From: Flavobacterium panacis
Lineage (GTDB): Bacteria; Bacteroidota; Bacteroidia; Flavobacteriales; Flavobacteriaceae
Direction of reading: 5' to 3'
Length of the DNA: 64,000 bases
NCBI RefSeq assembly: GCF_024649945.1
Contig: NZ_JANKMS010000001.1
Location: 930,001 to 994,000 of the forward strand
Made by a program: the position numbers and the translations under genes. Shown here piece after piece: positions 1 to 8,318 of this stretch; the stretch's first letter is position 1, and each line of letters starts with the position of its first letter. The notes below the pieces were generated by a model, which made no database searches, had not been told where the DNA came from, and worked only from the letters and a program-made list of their open reading frames with translations.

Positions 1-125
1 TTGTAGAAAGCAATTGTTTCTTTTACTCTAATTTACACAATAAAAAGGCCAATTTATTTAGTGTAAAAACAACACTTATAATTCTTATAATCAAATCTTT
101 AAAACATAAAAAAGTGATAAATTAA

Positions 126-155
126 TTTGAATTTATTTTTATTCTTTTACATTTG
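126..155 (+). promoter_or_regulatory. Predicted Bacteroidetes-type promoter of the pectate lyase
   Basis: TACATTTG at 148-155 matches the Bacteroidetes -7 consensus TAnnTTTG. A TTTG at 126-129 lies 18 nt upstream and fits the -33 element. The gene's ATG is about 45 nt downstream. The preceding 125 bases are AT-rich and show nothing else. This is a consensus match only. Confidence 0.55.
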
Positions 156-200
156 TGCAATCGATTACATTAAACTATCAAACCACAAAAAAAACCACAA

Positions 201-1520
201 ATGAAAACAAAACTTATGCTATTGGCATTGCTTATGCCTTGCTCCTTTCTCTTTGCTCAAAATTATTTTATGAGTGCACCAGAAGGATTTGGAGCTTCTG
301 CAACTGGCGGAGGAAGTGCTACTCCTGTTACTGTCACTACTTTGGCTGATTTTACAGCAAAGCTTAAACTCACAACACCACAGGTTATTTTAGTTTCTGG
401 AACTATAACCTTTCCGTACACCAGCTTGCAAATAAATGACAAAACAATTATCGGACTTCCTGGTGCCCGATTAGTGAATCTGGATCAAACTGCAACAGGT
501 TCTGGAATCTTAAATTTAAAACCGGGATCAAACAATATTATCATTAGAAATTTAATTTTTGAAGGCCCTGGCGCATACGATGTTGACGGACGAGACAACC
601 TTACATCTGAAGCAACCAATATCTGGGTAGACCATTGTGAATTTCAAGACGGAATGGATGGTAACTTTGACAACAAAGGCGCTGCAGATAATGTAACGGT
701 TTCTTGGTGTAAATTCACTTATCTTAAAGCTCCGAAACCAGGAGGTTCTGGTGGTGCAGACGATCACCGATTTTCTGATTTAGTTGGATCTTCAAAATCT
801 GATGCTCCAGCAGATGGTCATTACAGTATAACTTTCAAAAATTGTTATTGGGCAGAAGGTTGCAAAGAAAGAATGCCAAGAGCTAGAAATGCACAGCTTC
901 ATATCTTGAATTGCTATTACAATACTTCGGTTTCTGGATCACTAGCAATTGGTTTAGGTGGTGGTAACAATAATACTAATTGCTACGTTGAAGGCACCGA
1001 TTTTGCTAAAATTGGAACTGCTTTTAAAAATTACGTGAGTACAGACGGCGGTACAATTGGAATTTCTTTTAATGATTGTTTGAATGCTCCTGCAAATTCT
1101 GGAACAGCAGTAACAAAACCTGCTTATTCGTATAGTGTTTTACCAACTGCAAATGTTGCAGGTTTTATTTCGAATGCAACTTGCGGTGCCGGAGCAACTC
1201 TTCAGGTTACCAATCAAGGTGTTTTGTCTACGAGCTGTAATAATTTAGGCTTAAATGATAATGTAAAAAATAGTTTGGAATTAAAATATTATCCTTCAGT
1301 TATCAATCGTCTTTTGAATATTGATTTTTCAAGTTCTGACAATGGTTTAGCTGAAGTAGATTTATTTTCTTCAAATGGATCAAAAGTATATTCGCATTCT
1401 AAAAATGTTGTTCCAGATGAAAAATTAGAACTCAATGTCGGAAATCTTTCAAAAGGCATTTATATCTGTAAAGTTAAAATCGACAACAAAAGCAAAACAT
1501 TTAAATTGGTCAAAAACTAA
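201..1520 (+). CDS. Secreted pectate lyase (polysaccharide lyase family 1) with type A T9SS sorting domain
   Basis: This is a 439-residue secreted enzyme expected to cleave polygalacturonate by beta-elimination. A signal peptide occupies about residues 1-19 and ends at FAQ. The body is a PL1-type beta-helix with the hallmark WVDHCEF, then DGNFDNKGAADNVTVSWCKF and ERMPRARNAQLHILNCYY, where the conserved basic residues of PL1 lie. After about residue 345 the sequence changes to a C-terminal domain of about 75 residues beginning YYPSV and ending KTFKLVKN. This has the look of the type A sorting signal used by the type IX secretion system, so the enzyme is probably exported to the surface or medium. 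It stands alone and converges on argH with a shared terminator. The family call is firm, but substrate specificity is inferred. Confidence 0.88.
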   Translation: MKTKLMLLALLMPCSFLFAQNYFMSAPEGFGASATGGGSATPVTVTTLADFTAKLKLTTPQVILVSGTITFPYTSLQINDKTIIGLPGARLVNLDQTATGSGILNLKPGSNNIIIRNLIFEGPGAYDVDGRDNLTSEATNIWVDHCEFQDGMDGNFDNKGAADNVTVSWCKFTYLKAPKPGGSGGADDHRFSDLVGSSKSDAPADGHYSITFKNCYWAEGCKERMPRARNAQLHILNCYYNTSVSGSLAIGLGGGNNNTNCYVEGTDFAKIGTAFKNYVSTDGGTIGISFNDCLNAPANSGTAVTKPAYSYSVLPTANVAGFISNATCGAGATLQVTNQGVLSTSCNNLGLNDNVKNSLELKYYPSVINRLLNIDFSSSDNGLAEVDLFSSNGSKVYSHSKNVVPDEKLELNVGNLSKGIYICKVKIDNKSKTFKLVKN

Positions 1521-1532
1521 ATTTTGCTCCAT

Positions 1533-1573
1533 AAAAAAAGGTCATTGAAACAAATCAATGACCTTTTACTTTT
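1533..1573. terminator. Bidirectional terminator between pectate lyase and argH
   Basis: A 13-bp perfect stem (1536-1548 with 1555-1567) and a 6-nt loop carry A-runs on the left and T-runs on the right. It can therefore end transcription of the two convergent genes in either direction. Confidence 0.8.
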
Positions 1574-1593
1574 TATAGCTTATTTTTTAAATT

Positions 1594-2874
1594 TTAAAAA
1601 GCAGCTTTCATTTTATCTTTAATCGCATCTAAGCATAAATTATTGATACTACCTTCGTGCGTGTGTTTGGTTTCTTTTGGAGATTTGTATGTTCCTGCTT
1701 CCAATTGTTCCGCAACAGCTTTGTAAGCATCTCTAAATGGCATTCCTGCAACCACCATTTCGTTTAAAGTATCTACTGTAAATAAATAATCGTATTTTTT
1801 ATCTTCTAAAATATGATCTTTTACTGTGATGTCTTTAATTGAGAAAATCGCAATATCCAAACAAGCTTTCAAGTTTTGAATTGCTGGAAATAACCCTTCT
1901 TTTAAAAGCTGTAAATCTCTATGATAACCGCTTGGAAGATTATTGGTAATTAAAGTGATTTCGTAAGGAAGTGCCTGAATCTTGTTGCATTTTCCTCTGA
2001 TTAATTCGAAAACATCTGGATTTTTCTTGTGAGGCATAATGCTTGAACCTGTTGTAAGATGAGCTGGAAGTCCAATAAAATCGAAATTCTGACTCATATA
2101 CAAACAAACGTCCATCGCGAATTTTGATAATGTTCCTGCAACGCTTGTCATAGCAAAAGCAACAGTTTTTTCTGCTTTTCCGCGGCTCATTTGTGCTGCA
2201 ACGGCATTGTATTTTAAAGTTTCAAAACCCAATTCTTGAGTGGTAAAAGTTCTGTTGATTGGAAATGAGCTTCCGTAACCTGCAGCAGATCCTAACGGAT
2301 TTTGGTCTACAATTTTTGAAGCAGCGTTCAGCATTGTAATATCGTCAATTAGACTTTCTGCATAAGCCGAAAACCACATTCCGAATGAAGATGGCATCGC
2401 GATTTGCAAATGCGTATATCCTGGCAATAATACATTTTGATGTTTTTCTGCTGATTCCATCAACAAATCAAAAAGTGTTTTTACCTGCTCTTTTATTGCT
2501 TTTAATTCGTCTTTTAAATACAAATGAACATCTACTAAAACCTGATCATTACGAGAACGCGCCGTATGGATTTTCTTTCCTGCATCACCCAATTTTACTG
2601 TTAGTAAATATTCAATTTTAGAATGAACATCTTCAAAACTGTCTTCGATTTCGAAATTTCCTACTACGATATCCGCAATGATTTCGTTTAATGCATCTAC
2701 CAAAGAAGTTGTTTCTTCCTCTGTCAACAAACCAATCTGACCTAACATTTTGGCATGTGCAATTGAACCTAAAGCATCATATTTTGCTAAAACCAAATCC
2801 AGTTCACGATCGTTTCCAACTGTGAATTGTTCGATTTGTTTATCTGTTGGTATTCCTTTTTCCCAAAGTTTCAT
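1594..2874 (-). CDS. argH: Argininosuccinate lyase
   Basis: It catalyses the last step of arginine synthesis, splitting argininosuccinate into arginine and fumarate. The fumarase/aspartase-superfamily signature GSSIMPHKKNPD is present, as are HTARSRNDQV and GYTHLQIAMP, which line the active site. I chose the start at MKLWEKG. The ten extra codons available upstream (to 2904) are the translation of an intergenic inverted repeat and are not conserved-looking. At 426 residues it is slightly shorter than enterobacterial ArgH. It is the last gene of the arg/pro operon, 136 nt after argE, with a repeat filling the gap and a terminator following. Confidence 0.95.
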   Translation of the reverse strand: MKLWEKGIPTDKQIEQFTVGNDRELDLVLAKYDALGSIAHAKMLGQIGLLTEEETTSLVDALNEIIADIVVGNFEIEDSFEDVHSKIEYLLTVKLGDAGKKIHTARSRNDQVLVDVHLYLKDELKAIKEQVKTLFDLLMESAEKHQNVLLPGYTHLQIAMPSSFGMWFSAYAESLIDDITMLNAASKIVDQNPLGSAAGYGSSFPINRTFTTQELGFETLKYNAVAAQMSRGKAEKTVAFAMTSVAGTLSKFAMDVCLYMSQNFDFIGLPAHLTTGSSIMPHKKNPDVFELIRGKCNKIQALPYEITLITNNLPSGYHRDLQLLKEGLFPAIQNLKACLDIAIFSIKDITVKDHILEDKKYDYLFTVDTLNEMVVAGMPFRDAYKAVAEQLEAGTYKSPKETKHTHEGSINNLCLDAIKDKMKAAF

Positions 2875-2882
2875 AGGTTGTG

Positions 2883-3008
2883 TTTTTTTTCGCCACGAAT
2901 TCACGAATTATTTTTTCAAATCTTTGCGATTATTTTTTTCGAATGAATTCGAATTAATATTTCGTTTAGATAGTAAAAAATAATTCGTGAATTCGTGGCG
3001 GTTTTTTT
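2883..3008. repeat. Long-stem inverted repeat element (GCCACGAATT family) between argE and argH
   Basis: Two perfect 20-bp arms (2891-2910 and 2981-3000) contain the sequence GCCACGAATTCACGAATTA and are flanked by T and A runs that lengthen the stem. They enclose about 70 nt of AT-rich sequence. The element would form a long hairpin in the operon transcript. Related copies lie at 4206-4332, 24161-24205 and 30010-30168. Confidence 0.8.
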
Positions 3009-3010
3009 TC

Positions 3011-4081
3011 TTATAATTTAAAGAAACCGGTTAGTATTTTGATATACAAATCGACTCCTTCTACAATTTCGTTTACAAAAATAAATTCGTCTGCTGAATG
3101 TGAGCGTAACGTTTCTCCTGGTCCTAATTTTAAAGATTGACAGCTTAAAACCGATTGATCTGAAAGTGTTGGCGAACCATACGTTGTTCTTCCTAAAGCA
3201 ATTCCTGCTTGTACCAAACCGTGTGCAACTGGAATAGACGAAGCATTTAAATGCATTGATCTTGGCGTAACTTCGGCATTTACATTCGCTTTTACTACTT
3301 CCAAAATTTCGGCATTTGTGTAGCAATCTGTTACACGAATATCGACAACCAAATCACATTCTGACGGAACTACATTGTGTTGTTTTCCAGCATTAATCTG
3401 CGTTACAGTCATTTTTACAGGACCTAAAACATCAGAGATTTTGTCGAATTTATAGTTTTTAAACCATTCCATTACCGGAATTGATTTGTATAAAGCGTTA
3501 TCATCGTTTTGATGTGCCGCATGACTTGCAGTTCCTTTTACCTTTACATCTAAAACTAAAAGTCCTTTTTCTGCAACTGCTAATTGCATTAAAGTTGGTT
3601 CACCTACAATTGCGCAATCTAATTCTGGTAAGTGTTTCAAAACGCTATTTAAACCATTTTTACCGCTGCTTTCTTCTTCTGCCGAAGCAACAATAACAAT
3701 ATTATGAGATAAATTTTGGTTCTCGTAAAAATGAACGAATGTTGCTAATAACGAAACTAAACATCCTCCGGCATCATTACTTCCTAAACCAAATAATTTA
3801 CCGTCTTTTTCAATCGCTTTGAACGGATCGTTGGTGTAAGCCTGATTCGGTCTAACGGTATCGTGATGTGAGTTTAATAAAAGTGTTGGTTTCTTTTCGT
3901 CGAAATATTTATTGAAAGCCCACACATTGTTATTTTCTCTCTTGAATGGAATTTCATTCTGATTGAACCAATTTTCTATTAAAAGAGCTGTTTGATCTTC
4001 TTCGCTTGAAAATGAAGGGGTTTCAATAAGGCTTTTTAATAAACTAATTGCTTCCTGGGTAAGCGTATCTATATTTTTCAT
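3011..4081 (-). CDS. argE: M20 family deacylase, N-acyl-ornithine/citrulline deacetylase
   Basis: This is a zinc-dependent M20 peptidase-family hydrolase of 356 residues. Visible motifs are HHDTVRP (metal ligand His-x-Asp), GLGSNDAGG (metal-bridging Asp), SAEEE (general-base and metal-binding glutamates) and GEPT. In Bacteroidetes the carbamoyltransferase of this pathway acts on N-acylated ornithine. The likely substrate is therefore N-acetyl- or N-succinyl-citrulline rather than acetylornithine, which is inference from the neighbouring argF'. The start MKNIDTL at 4081 is preferred over an ATG at 4144, because the intervening 21 codons are encoded by an intergenic repeat. Confidence 0.85.
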   Translation of the reverse strand: MKNIDTLTQEAISLLKSLIETPSFSSEEDQTALLIENWFNQNEIPFKRENNNVWAFNKYFDEKKPTLLLNSHHDTVRPNQAYTNDPFKAIEKDGKLFGLGSNDAGGCLVSLLATFVHFYENQNLSHNIVIVASAEEESSGKNGLNSVLKHLPELDCAIVGEPTLMQLAVAEKGLLVLDVKVKGTASHAAHQNDDNALYKSIPVMEWFKNYKFDKISDVLGPVKMTVTQINAGKQHNVVPSECDLVVDIRVTDCYTNAEILEVVKANVNAEVTPRSMHLNASSIPVAHGLVQAGIALGRTTYGSPTLSDQSVLSCQSLKLGPGETLRSHSADEFIFVNEIVEGVDLYIKILTGFFKL

Positions 4082-4092
4082 AGTATATTTTC

Positions 4093-4128
4093 TTTGCCAC
4101 GAAGGCAGGAAGTCACAAAGTTTTTTTT
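4093..4128. repeat. Short intercistronic repeat (GCCACGAAGGC...CACAAAG type)
   Basis: The segment TTTGCCACGAAGGC, then AGTCACAAAG and a T-run, sits immediately upstream of the argE start. A close relative (GCCGCGAAGGCGCTAAGGCA, then CAAAG) sits immediately upstream of proB at 7010-7044. Both copies run in the same orientation relative to the genes. Confidence 0.5.
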
Positions 4129-4205
4129 GATCAATCTGTGACATTTAAAGTTTGCGCAAATTTCTTAAATTTAATCTTAAAAGTACTGCGCGGTTGTGTT
4201 TTTTT

Positions 4206-4332
4206 GCCACGAATTACACGAATTTTCGCAAATTATTTTTTTGTTACTAATTTAAAATCAAAATGATTTTTTTAACGTGTGGCTAAAATTATTTTCTCTT
4301 TTAACTGAGGGAATTAGCGTCAATTTGTGGCA
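4206..4332. repeat. Degenerate GCCACGAATT-family inverted repeat between argB and argE
   Basis: The left arm GCCACGAATTACACGAATT (4206-4224) is intact and identical to the left arm at 30019-30037. The right arm near 4312-4332 (AATTAGCG, then AATTTGTGGC) is decayed. The element fills most of the 258-nt argB-argE gap. Confidence 0.6.
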
Positions 4333-4339
4333 ACATTTT

Positions 4340-5116
4340 TTATAATGTAATGGTTGTATGCGGAACATTTCCATTTTGAAGCATTTTGTGATGCCCAATT
4401 TTGATTTTCTGCACACCTCTTGATAAACTATTGAAGCAGTTATCCAGTTTCGGAATCATTCCAGAGTGAATTACTTTTTCTTCTTTTAGTTTATTATATA
4501 ACGCTTCGTTGATTTTTGTAATTACAGAAGAATCGTCTTCTGAATCCATTAAAACACCTTGTTTTTCAAAACAATAAGTTAATGTAACATCAAAAACTTC
4601 AGATAATGCAATTGACAATTCACTTGCAATAGTATCAGCGTTTGTGTTTAACAATTGTCCGTTTTTGTCGTGCGTGATGGCACAGAAAACAGGTACAATT
4701 CCAGCTTCTAATAAAGTGGCTAATAATTTGGTATTGACTTGTTTTACATCGCCTACAAATCCGTAATCAATCGTTGGGTGATTTCTTTTGGTTGACTGAA
4801 TTAAATTTCCATCAGCTCCAGAAAAACCTACTGCATTATTGTCTTTTGCCTGCAATTGTGCCACAATATGTTTATTGATTTGACCTGCATAAATCATTAC
4901 TACAACATCTAGCATTGGAGCATCTGTGATTCGGCGTCCGTCAATCATTTGTGGAACCAAACCAATACTTTGCGCCATTTTAGTAGCCGATTTTCCGCCG
5001 CCGTGAACTAAAACTTTATGTCCTTCAATTTTAGAAAAATCAGTTAAAAATTGTTCTAATTCTATTGGATTATCAATGATGTTTCCACCTATTTTTATTA
5101 CAGTAACTTTATTCAT
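4340..5116 (-). CDS. argB: N-acetylglutamate (acylglutamate) kinase
   Basis: It phosphorylates the gamma-carboxylate of N-acylglutamate, the second step of arginine synthesis. At 258 residues it belongs to the amino-acid-kinase fold. Visible features are KIGGNIID at the N-terminus, the VHGGGKSA glycine-rich loop, and NTNADTIASELS, where the acylglutamate-binding Asn and Asp lie. The start at MNKVTVIKIGG is chosen because the upstream codons to 5149 are encoded by an intercistronic inverted repeat. Whether the natural substrate is the acetyl or the succinyl form cannot be read directly. Confidence 0.93.
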   Translation of the reverse strand: MNKVTVIKIGGNIIDNPIELEQFLTDFSKIEGHKVLVHGGGKSATKMAQSIGLVPQMIDGRRITDAPMLDVVVMIYAGQINKHIVAQLQAKDNNAVGFSGADGNLIQSTKRNHPTIDYGFVGDVKQVNTKLLATLLEAGIVPVFCAITHDKNGQLLNTNADTIASELSIALSEVFDVTLTYCFEKQGVLMDSEDDSSVITKINEALYNKLKEEKVIHSGMIPKLDNCFNSLSRGVQKIKIGHHKMLQNGNVPHTTITL

Positions 5117-5204
5117 GAGGTTCAAAGGTTCAGAGGAACAAAGGGACAAAGTTTAAGTTCGGAAGAAACCTCTGAACCTTTGTAACTTTGAACCTTTGAA
5201 CCTC
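5117..5204. repeat. Inverted repeat between argF' and argB
   Basis: The left half GAGGTTCAAAGGTTCAGAGG (5117-5136) is mirrored by the right half CCTCTGAACCTTTG, then GAACCTTTGAACCTC (about 5169-5204). The whole 93-nt spacer is thus one imperfect hairpin built from the word AGGTTCAAAGG. Confidence 0.7.
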
Positions 5205-5209
5205 AAAGA

Positions 5210-6163
5210 TTATATTTTTTTAAGAATCTTTTGTAAAACTAATTGCGCTGAATACGTTCTATTATTAGCTTGTTCGATTACGATTGAATTTTCTCCGTCT
5301 AAAACTTCATCAGTTACGATTACATTACGACGAACCGGTAGACAGTGCATAAATTTTCCATTGTTGGTTAAAGCCATTTTTTCGGCAGTAACGGTCCAAT
5401 TTGGATCGCTGTTGGTTACTTTTCCGTAATCTTTGAAATTACTCCAATTTTTAACGTAAACGAAATCAGCGTTTTCGAAAGCTTTATCTTGATCGTATTC
5501 AATTACGCAGTCTTTTGTAATTTCTGGGCTTAGTTCATACCCTTCTGGATGCGTGATTACAAAATCCATATCTTTTTGCATTTGCATCATTTCTACAAAT
5601 GAATTTGCAACTGCTTGTGGCAAAGCTTTTGGGTGCGGAGCCCATGAAAGCACCACTTTTTGTCTATTTTTGTGTCTAGGTTTGAATTCTTCCATCGTAA
5701 TTGCATCTGCTAATGACTGCAATGGGTGACGTATAGCACTTTCCATGTTTACGATTGGCACTGTAGCATATTTCTGGAATCCAGAAATTACCGTCTCAGC
5801 ATAATCTTTTTCTTTATCTACCAGACCTGCAAAAGCACGAATTGCAATAATATCGCAATATTGAGAAACTACTTCTGCGGCTTCTTTAATGTGTTCTGAA
5901 GCACCAGAATTCATTACTGCTCCGTCTTCAAATTCAAGAGTCCATCCTTCGCTAGTAAAATTCATCACCATAACGTTCATTCCTAAATTCATAGCCGCTT
6001 TTTGAGTACTCAAACGCGTTCTTAAACTTGGGTTGAAGAATAACATTCCTAAAGTTTTGTTTTTTCCTAAACTTTGATTTTTAAGCGGATTCTTTTTGAT
6101 TTTGATCGCTTGGTTTACCCATTTTGATAATGAGTTGATTTCTTTTATTGAGATATAGTTCAT
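5210..6163 (-). CDS. argF': N-acylornithine carbamoyltransferase (ArgF', acetyl/succinyl type)
   Basis: It transfers carbamoyl from carbamoyl phosphate to an N-acylated ornithine. The carbamoyl-phosphate motif SLRTR lies at about residues 46-50, HPLQSLAD in the middle, and HCLPVRR near the C-terminus. The blocks LSTQKAA.NLGMNV, WAPHPKALPQAV and THPEGYEL resemble my recollection of Bacteroides fragilis succinylornithine transcarbamylase rather than ordinary ornithine transcarbamylase. At the position reported to set acyl specificity (Pro90 in the B. fragilis enzyme, Glu92 in the Xanthomonas acetyl enzyme) this protein has Ser89, so its acyl preference is open. 317 residues, complete. Confidence 0.88.
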   Translation of the reverse strand: MNYISIKEINSLSKWVNQAIKIKKNPLKNQSLGKNKTLGMLFFNPSLRTRLSTQKAAMNLGMNVMVMNFTSEGWTLEFEDGAVMNSGASEHIKEAAEVVSQYCDIIAIRAFAGLVDKEKDYAETVISGFQKYATVPIVNMESAIRHPLQSLADAITMEEFKPRHKNRQKVVLSWAPHPKALPQAVANSFVEMMQMQKDMDFVITHPEGYELSPEITKDCVIEYDQDKAFENADFVYVKNWSNFKDYGKVTNSDPNWTVTAEKMALTNNGKFMHCLPVRRNVIVTDEVLDGENSIVIEQANNRTYSAQLVLQKILKKI

Positions 6164-6171
6164 GTCTTTTT

Positions 6172-6240
6172 TATTAATTAGAAAATTTGATGATTTGATA
6201 ATTAGATAATTGTGACATTTTCTAATTATCTAATTGACTC
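6172..6240. repeat. AT-rich inverted repeat between proB and argF'
   Basis: The words AATTAGAAAATTTGATGATT, then GATAATTAGATAATTGTGAC, are mirrored by TTTCTAATTATCTAATTGAC. The spacer is therefore an imperfect hairpin. A shorter version of the same words (AATTATCTAATTATCTAATT) occurs at 7056-7096, upstream of proB's partner proA stop. Confidence 0.6.
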
Positions 6241-6241
6241 A

Positions 6242-7000
6242 TTAAATTATTTTAGTAAACGAAATTTCGTCTTTCAATGCCCGCAGAATAAAATTATCAT
6301 TTAATCCGTTGACGATCCAGGTTTCTATTTTGGCTGCTTTTGCAATTCCTGCTGCTTCAATTTTGGACTGCATTCCTCCTGTTCCGTGTGATGATTTTGA
6401 ATCTCCGATTTCTTTTTCAAGCGATTTTAAATCATTTACCAGTTTTATTGTTTCCGGAACTTCATTTTGAAAGGTCTCTTTTGTATAAATTCCGTTTGTA
6501 TTGGTTGCAATAATCAGAATGTCCACATTTAATAAAACTGCAGTTAAAGCCGCTAATTTGTCGTTATCTCCAAACCGAATCTCATCTGTCGCCACGGTAT
6601 CATTTTCATTGATAATCGGAATGTAATTGTTTTTAACTAATACATTAATCGTATTTACAATGTTCTTTTTCGTTTGCTCTTTTTCAAAATCAGAATAAGA
6701 AAGTAAACACTGCGAAGTATTTAATCCTAAATCTTTGAAATTTTCATTGTAAATCCGCATTAAATGAGGCTGTCCGATTGAAGCCAAAGCCTGTTTTACA
6801 AAAACATCTTTATCTTGATTATCCAGCTTTACAAATTGTTTTGCTGCTGCAATTGCGCCAGAACTTACGATGATAAATTCGTATTCGTCGTTTAAAGCTG
6901 CAATCTGCACTCCAAGATCTTCAATCTTTCCCCGCGAAATATGATTCGTTTCTTTGGTTAAAGTATTACTTCCTATTTTTAATAAAATCCGTTTTTTCAT
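6242..7000 (-). CDS. proB: Glutamate 5-kinase (kinase domain only)
   Basis: It makes gamma-glutamyl phosphate for proline synthesis. The 252 residues cover just the amino-acid-kinase domain: KIGSNTLTKE at the start, VSSGAIAAAK, INENDTVATDEIRFGDND and GTGGMQSKIEAA. The C-terminal PUA domain found in enterobacterial ProB (about 367 residues) is missing, a known alternative form. The start MKKRILLK at 7000 is used because the extra upstream codons come from a repeat. It lies 89 nt after proA and directly before argF', so proline and arginine synthesis share a transcript here. Confidence 0.92.
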   Translation of the reverse strand: MKKRILLKIGSNTLTKETNHISRGKIEDLGVQIAALNDEYEFIIVSSGAIAAAKQFVKLDNQDKDVFVKQALASIGQPHLMRIYNENFKDLGLNTSQCLLSYSDFEKEQTKKNIVNTINVLVKNNYIPIINENDTVATDEIRFGDNDKLAALTAVLLNVDILIIATNTNGIYTKETFQNEVPETIKLVNDLKSLEKEIGDSKSSHGTGGMQSKIEAAGIAKAAKIETWIVNGLNDNFILRALKDEISFTKII

Positions 7001-7009
7001 TTTCGTATC

Positions 7010-7044
7010 TGCCGCGAAGGCGCTAAGGCACAAAGTTTCTTTTT
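7010..7044. repeat. Short intercistronic repeat upstream of proB
   Basis: GCCGCGAAGGCGCTAAGGCA followed by CAAAGTTTC is a relative of the element at 4093-4128. It lies just upstream of the proB start codon in the same orientation. Confidence 0.5.
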
Positions 7045-7089
7045 AAATTTAATCGAAGATTTCAATTATCTAATTATCTAATTGACACA

Positions 7090-8283
7090 TTATCTAATTT
7101 GCCCTTCTCCGTACACATACCATTTATTGGTTACCAAGTGCTGTAAACCAATTGGTCCTCTTTGATGCAACTTATCAGTACTTATGGCTAATTCTCCTCC
7201 AAGGCCGAATTGCCCGCCGTCTGTGAATCTTGTTGATGCATTTTGATAAACCGCCGCTGCATCTATCGATTCCATAAATTGTTGTGCAACTTCATTATCT
7301 CTTGTAATAATTGCTGCAGAATGCCCTCCGCAGTATTTATTAATCATATCAATCGCGTGATTTTCAGAGTCGATGGTTCCGATTACAATTTTATAATCTA
7401 AAAACTCTTCGTACCAAATATCTTCGTTTTGAATGGTTTTGGTATTCTCGAAATTCTCTAAAGATTTATCGACAATAACTTCCACTTTTGATTCGATTAA
7501 AGCTTCAATTAACATCGCTGTAAAACCTTCAAAATTGGGAAGTTTCGAACTGATCAAAACTTTATCTAATGCATTGCAAGCCGAAATTTTAGCAGTTTTA
7601 GCATTTAAAATTACTTTTAAAGCCAAATCTGTGTCAGCATCTTGATGAACGTAAACAAAATTATTTCCGCGTCCGCTTACAATTACTGGGCAAGTCGCAT
7701 GCGCTTTTACAAACTCAATTAATTTTTCTCCTCCTCTCGGAACAATTAAATCTACTTTTTGAGTTGGTTTTTCTAAAAATGCCTGAGTTTCAGTTCTGTT
7801 ATAATTCAGATATTCAACCCAGTCTTTTGAAACGCCATTTTCTTCTAAAGCTTTATGCCAAAGACTTACAATCTTTAAGTTTGATTTTAGAGATTCTTTT
7901 CCACCTTTTAATAAAATCTTATTTCCAGATTTAAAAGCAATTCCGCCCGCTTCGATTGTCACATCTGGGCGAGATTCGTAAATAATTAAAATGGTTCCGA
8001 AAGCTGCGGTTTTGTTCACCACTTTAATTCCATTATCATGAGTAAAATGAAAAAGCTCAATGCCGATGGGGTCTTCCTGCGAAGCTAACTGATTAAGCGA
8101 TAAAATCATTTCATCTACTTTTTTATCATCTACTTTCAGGCGTTCTTCCATCGCTAAATCTGAACCGTCGTAATCACTAAGATCTTCCTGATTGGTCAAA
8201 ATGATCTGATTCCGCTCTTGTTCGACCAGCTTTGCCATGGTTCGCAAAACCGCATTGCGTATTTCAATTGATAATGGTTTCAT
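7090..8283 (-). CDS. proA: Gamma-glutamyl phosphate reductase (glutamate-5-semialdehyde dehydrogenase)
   Basis: It reduces gamma-glutamyl phosphate to glutamate-5-semialdehyde with NADPH. The aldehyde-dehydrogenase-like sequence includes KGGKESLKSN, PRGGEKLIEFV, the catalytic-cysteine segment ISACNALDKVLIS and the C-terminal TDGGQFGLGGELAIST with QRGPIGLQHL. 397 residues, a slightly short but complete family member. It is upstream of proB in the same operon, the reverse of the common proB-proA order. Confidence 0.94.
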   Translation of the reverse strand: MKPLSIEIRNAVLRTMAKLVEQERNQIILTNQEDLSDYDGSDLAMEERLKVDDKKVDEMILSLNQLASQEDPIGIELFHFTHDNGIKVVNKTAAFGTILIIYESRPDVTIEAGGIAFKSGNKILLKGGKESLKSNLKIVSLWHKALEENGVSKDWVEYLNYNRTETQAFLEKPTQKVDLIVPRGGEKLIEFVKAHATCPVIVSGRGNNFVYVHQDADTDLALKVILNAKTAKISACNALDKVLISSKLPNFEGFTAMLIEALIESKVEVIVDKSLENFENTKTIQNEDIWYEEFLDYKIVIGTIDSENHAIDMINKYCGGHSAAIITRDNEVAQQFMESIDAAAVYQNASTRFTDGGQFGLGGELAISTDKLHQRGPIGLQHLVTNKWYVYGEGQIR

Positions 8284-8318
8284 AGTTTATAATTGGTTGG
8301 TTAAAAAAATTTAAATTT

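Noticed and set aside
2875..2904. N-terminal extensions of argH, argE, argB, proB and miaA
   Set aside because: In each case the extra codons are encoded by an intergenic repeat, and the downstream Met gives the normal family N-terminus.
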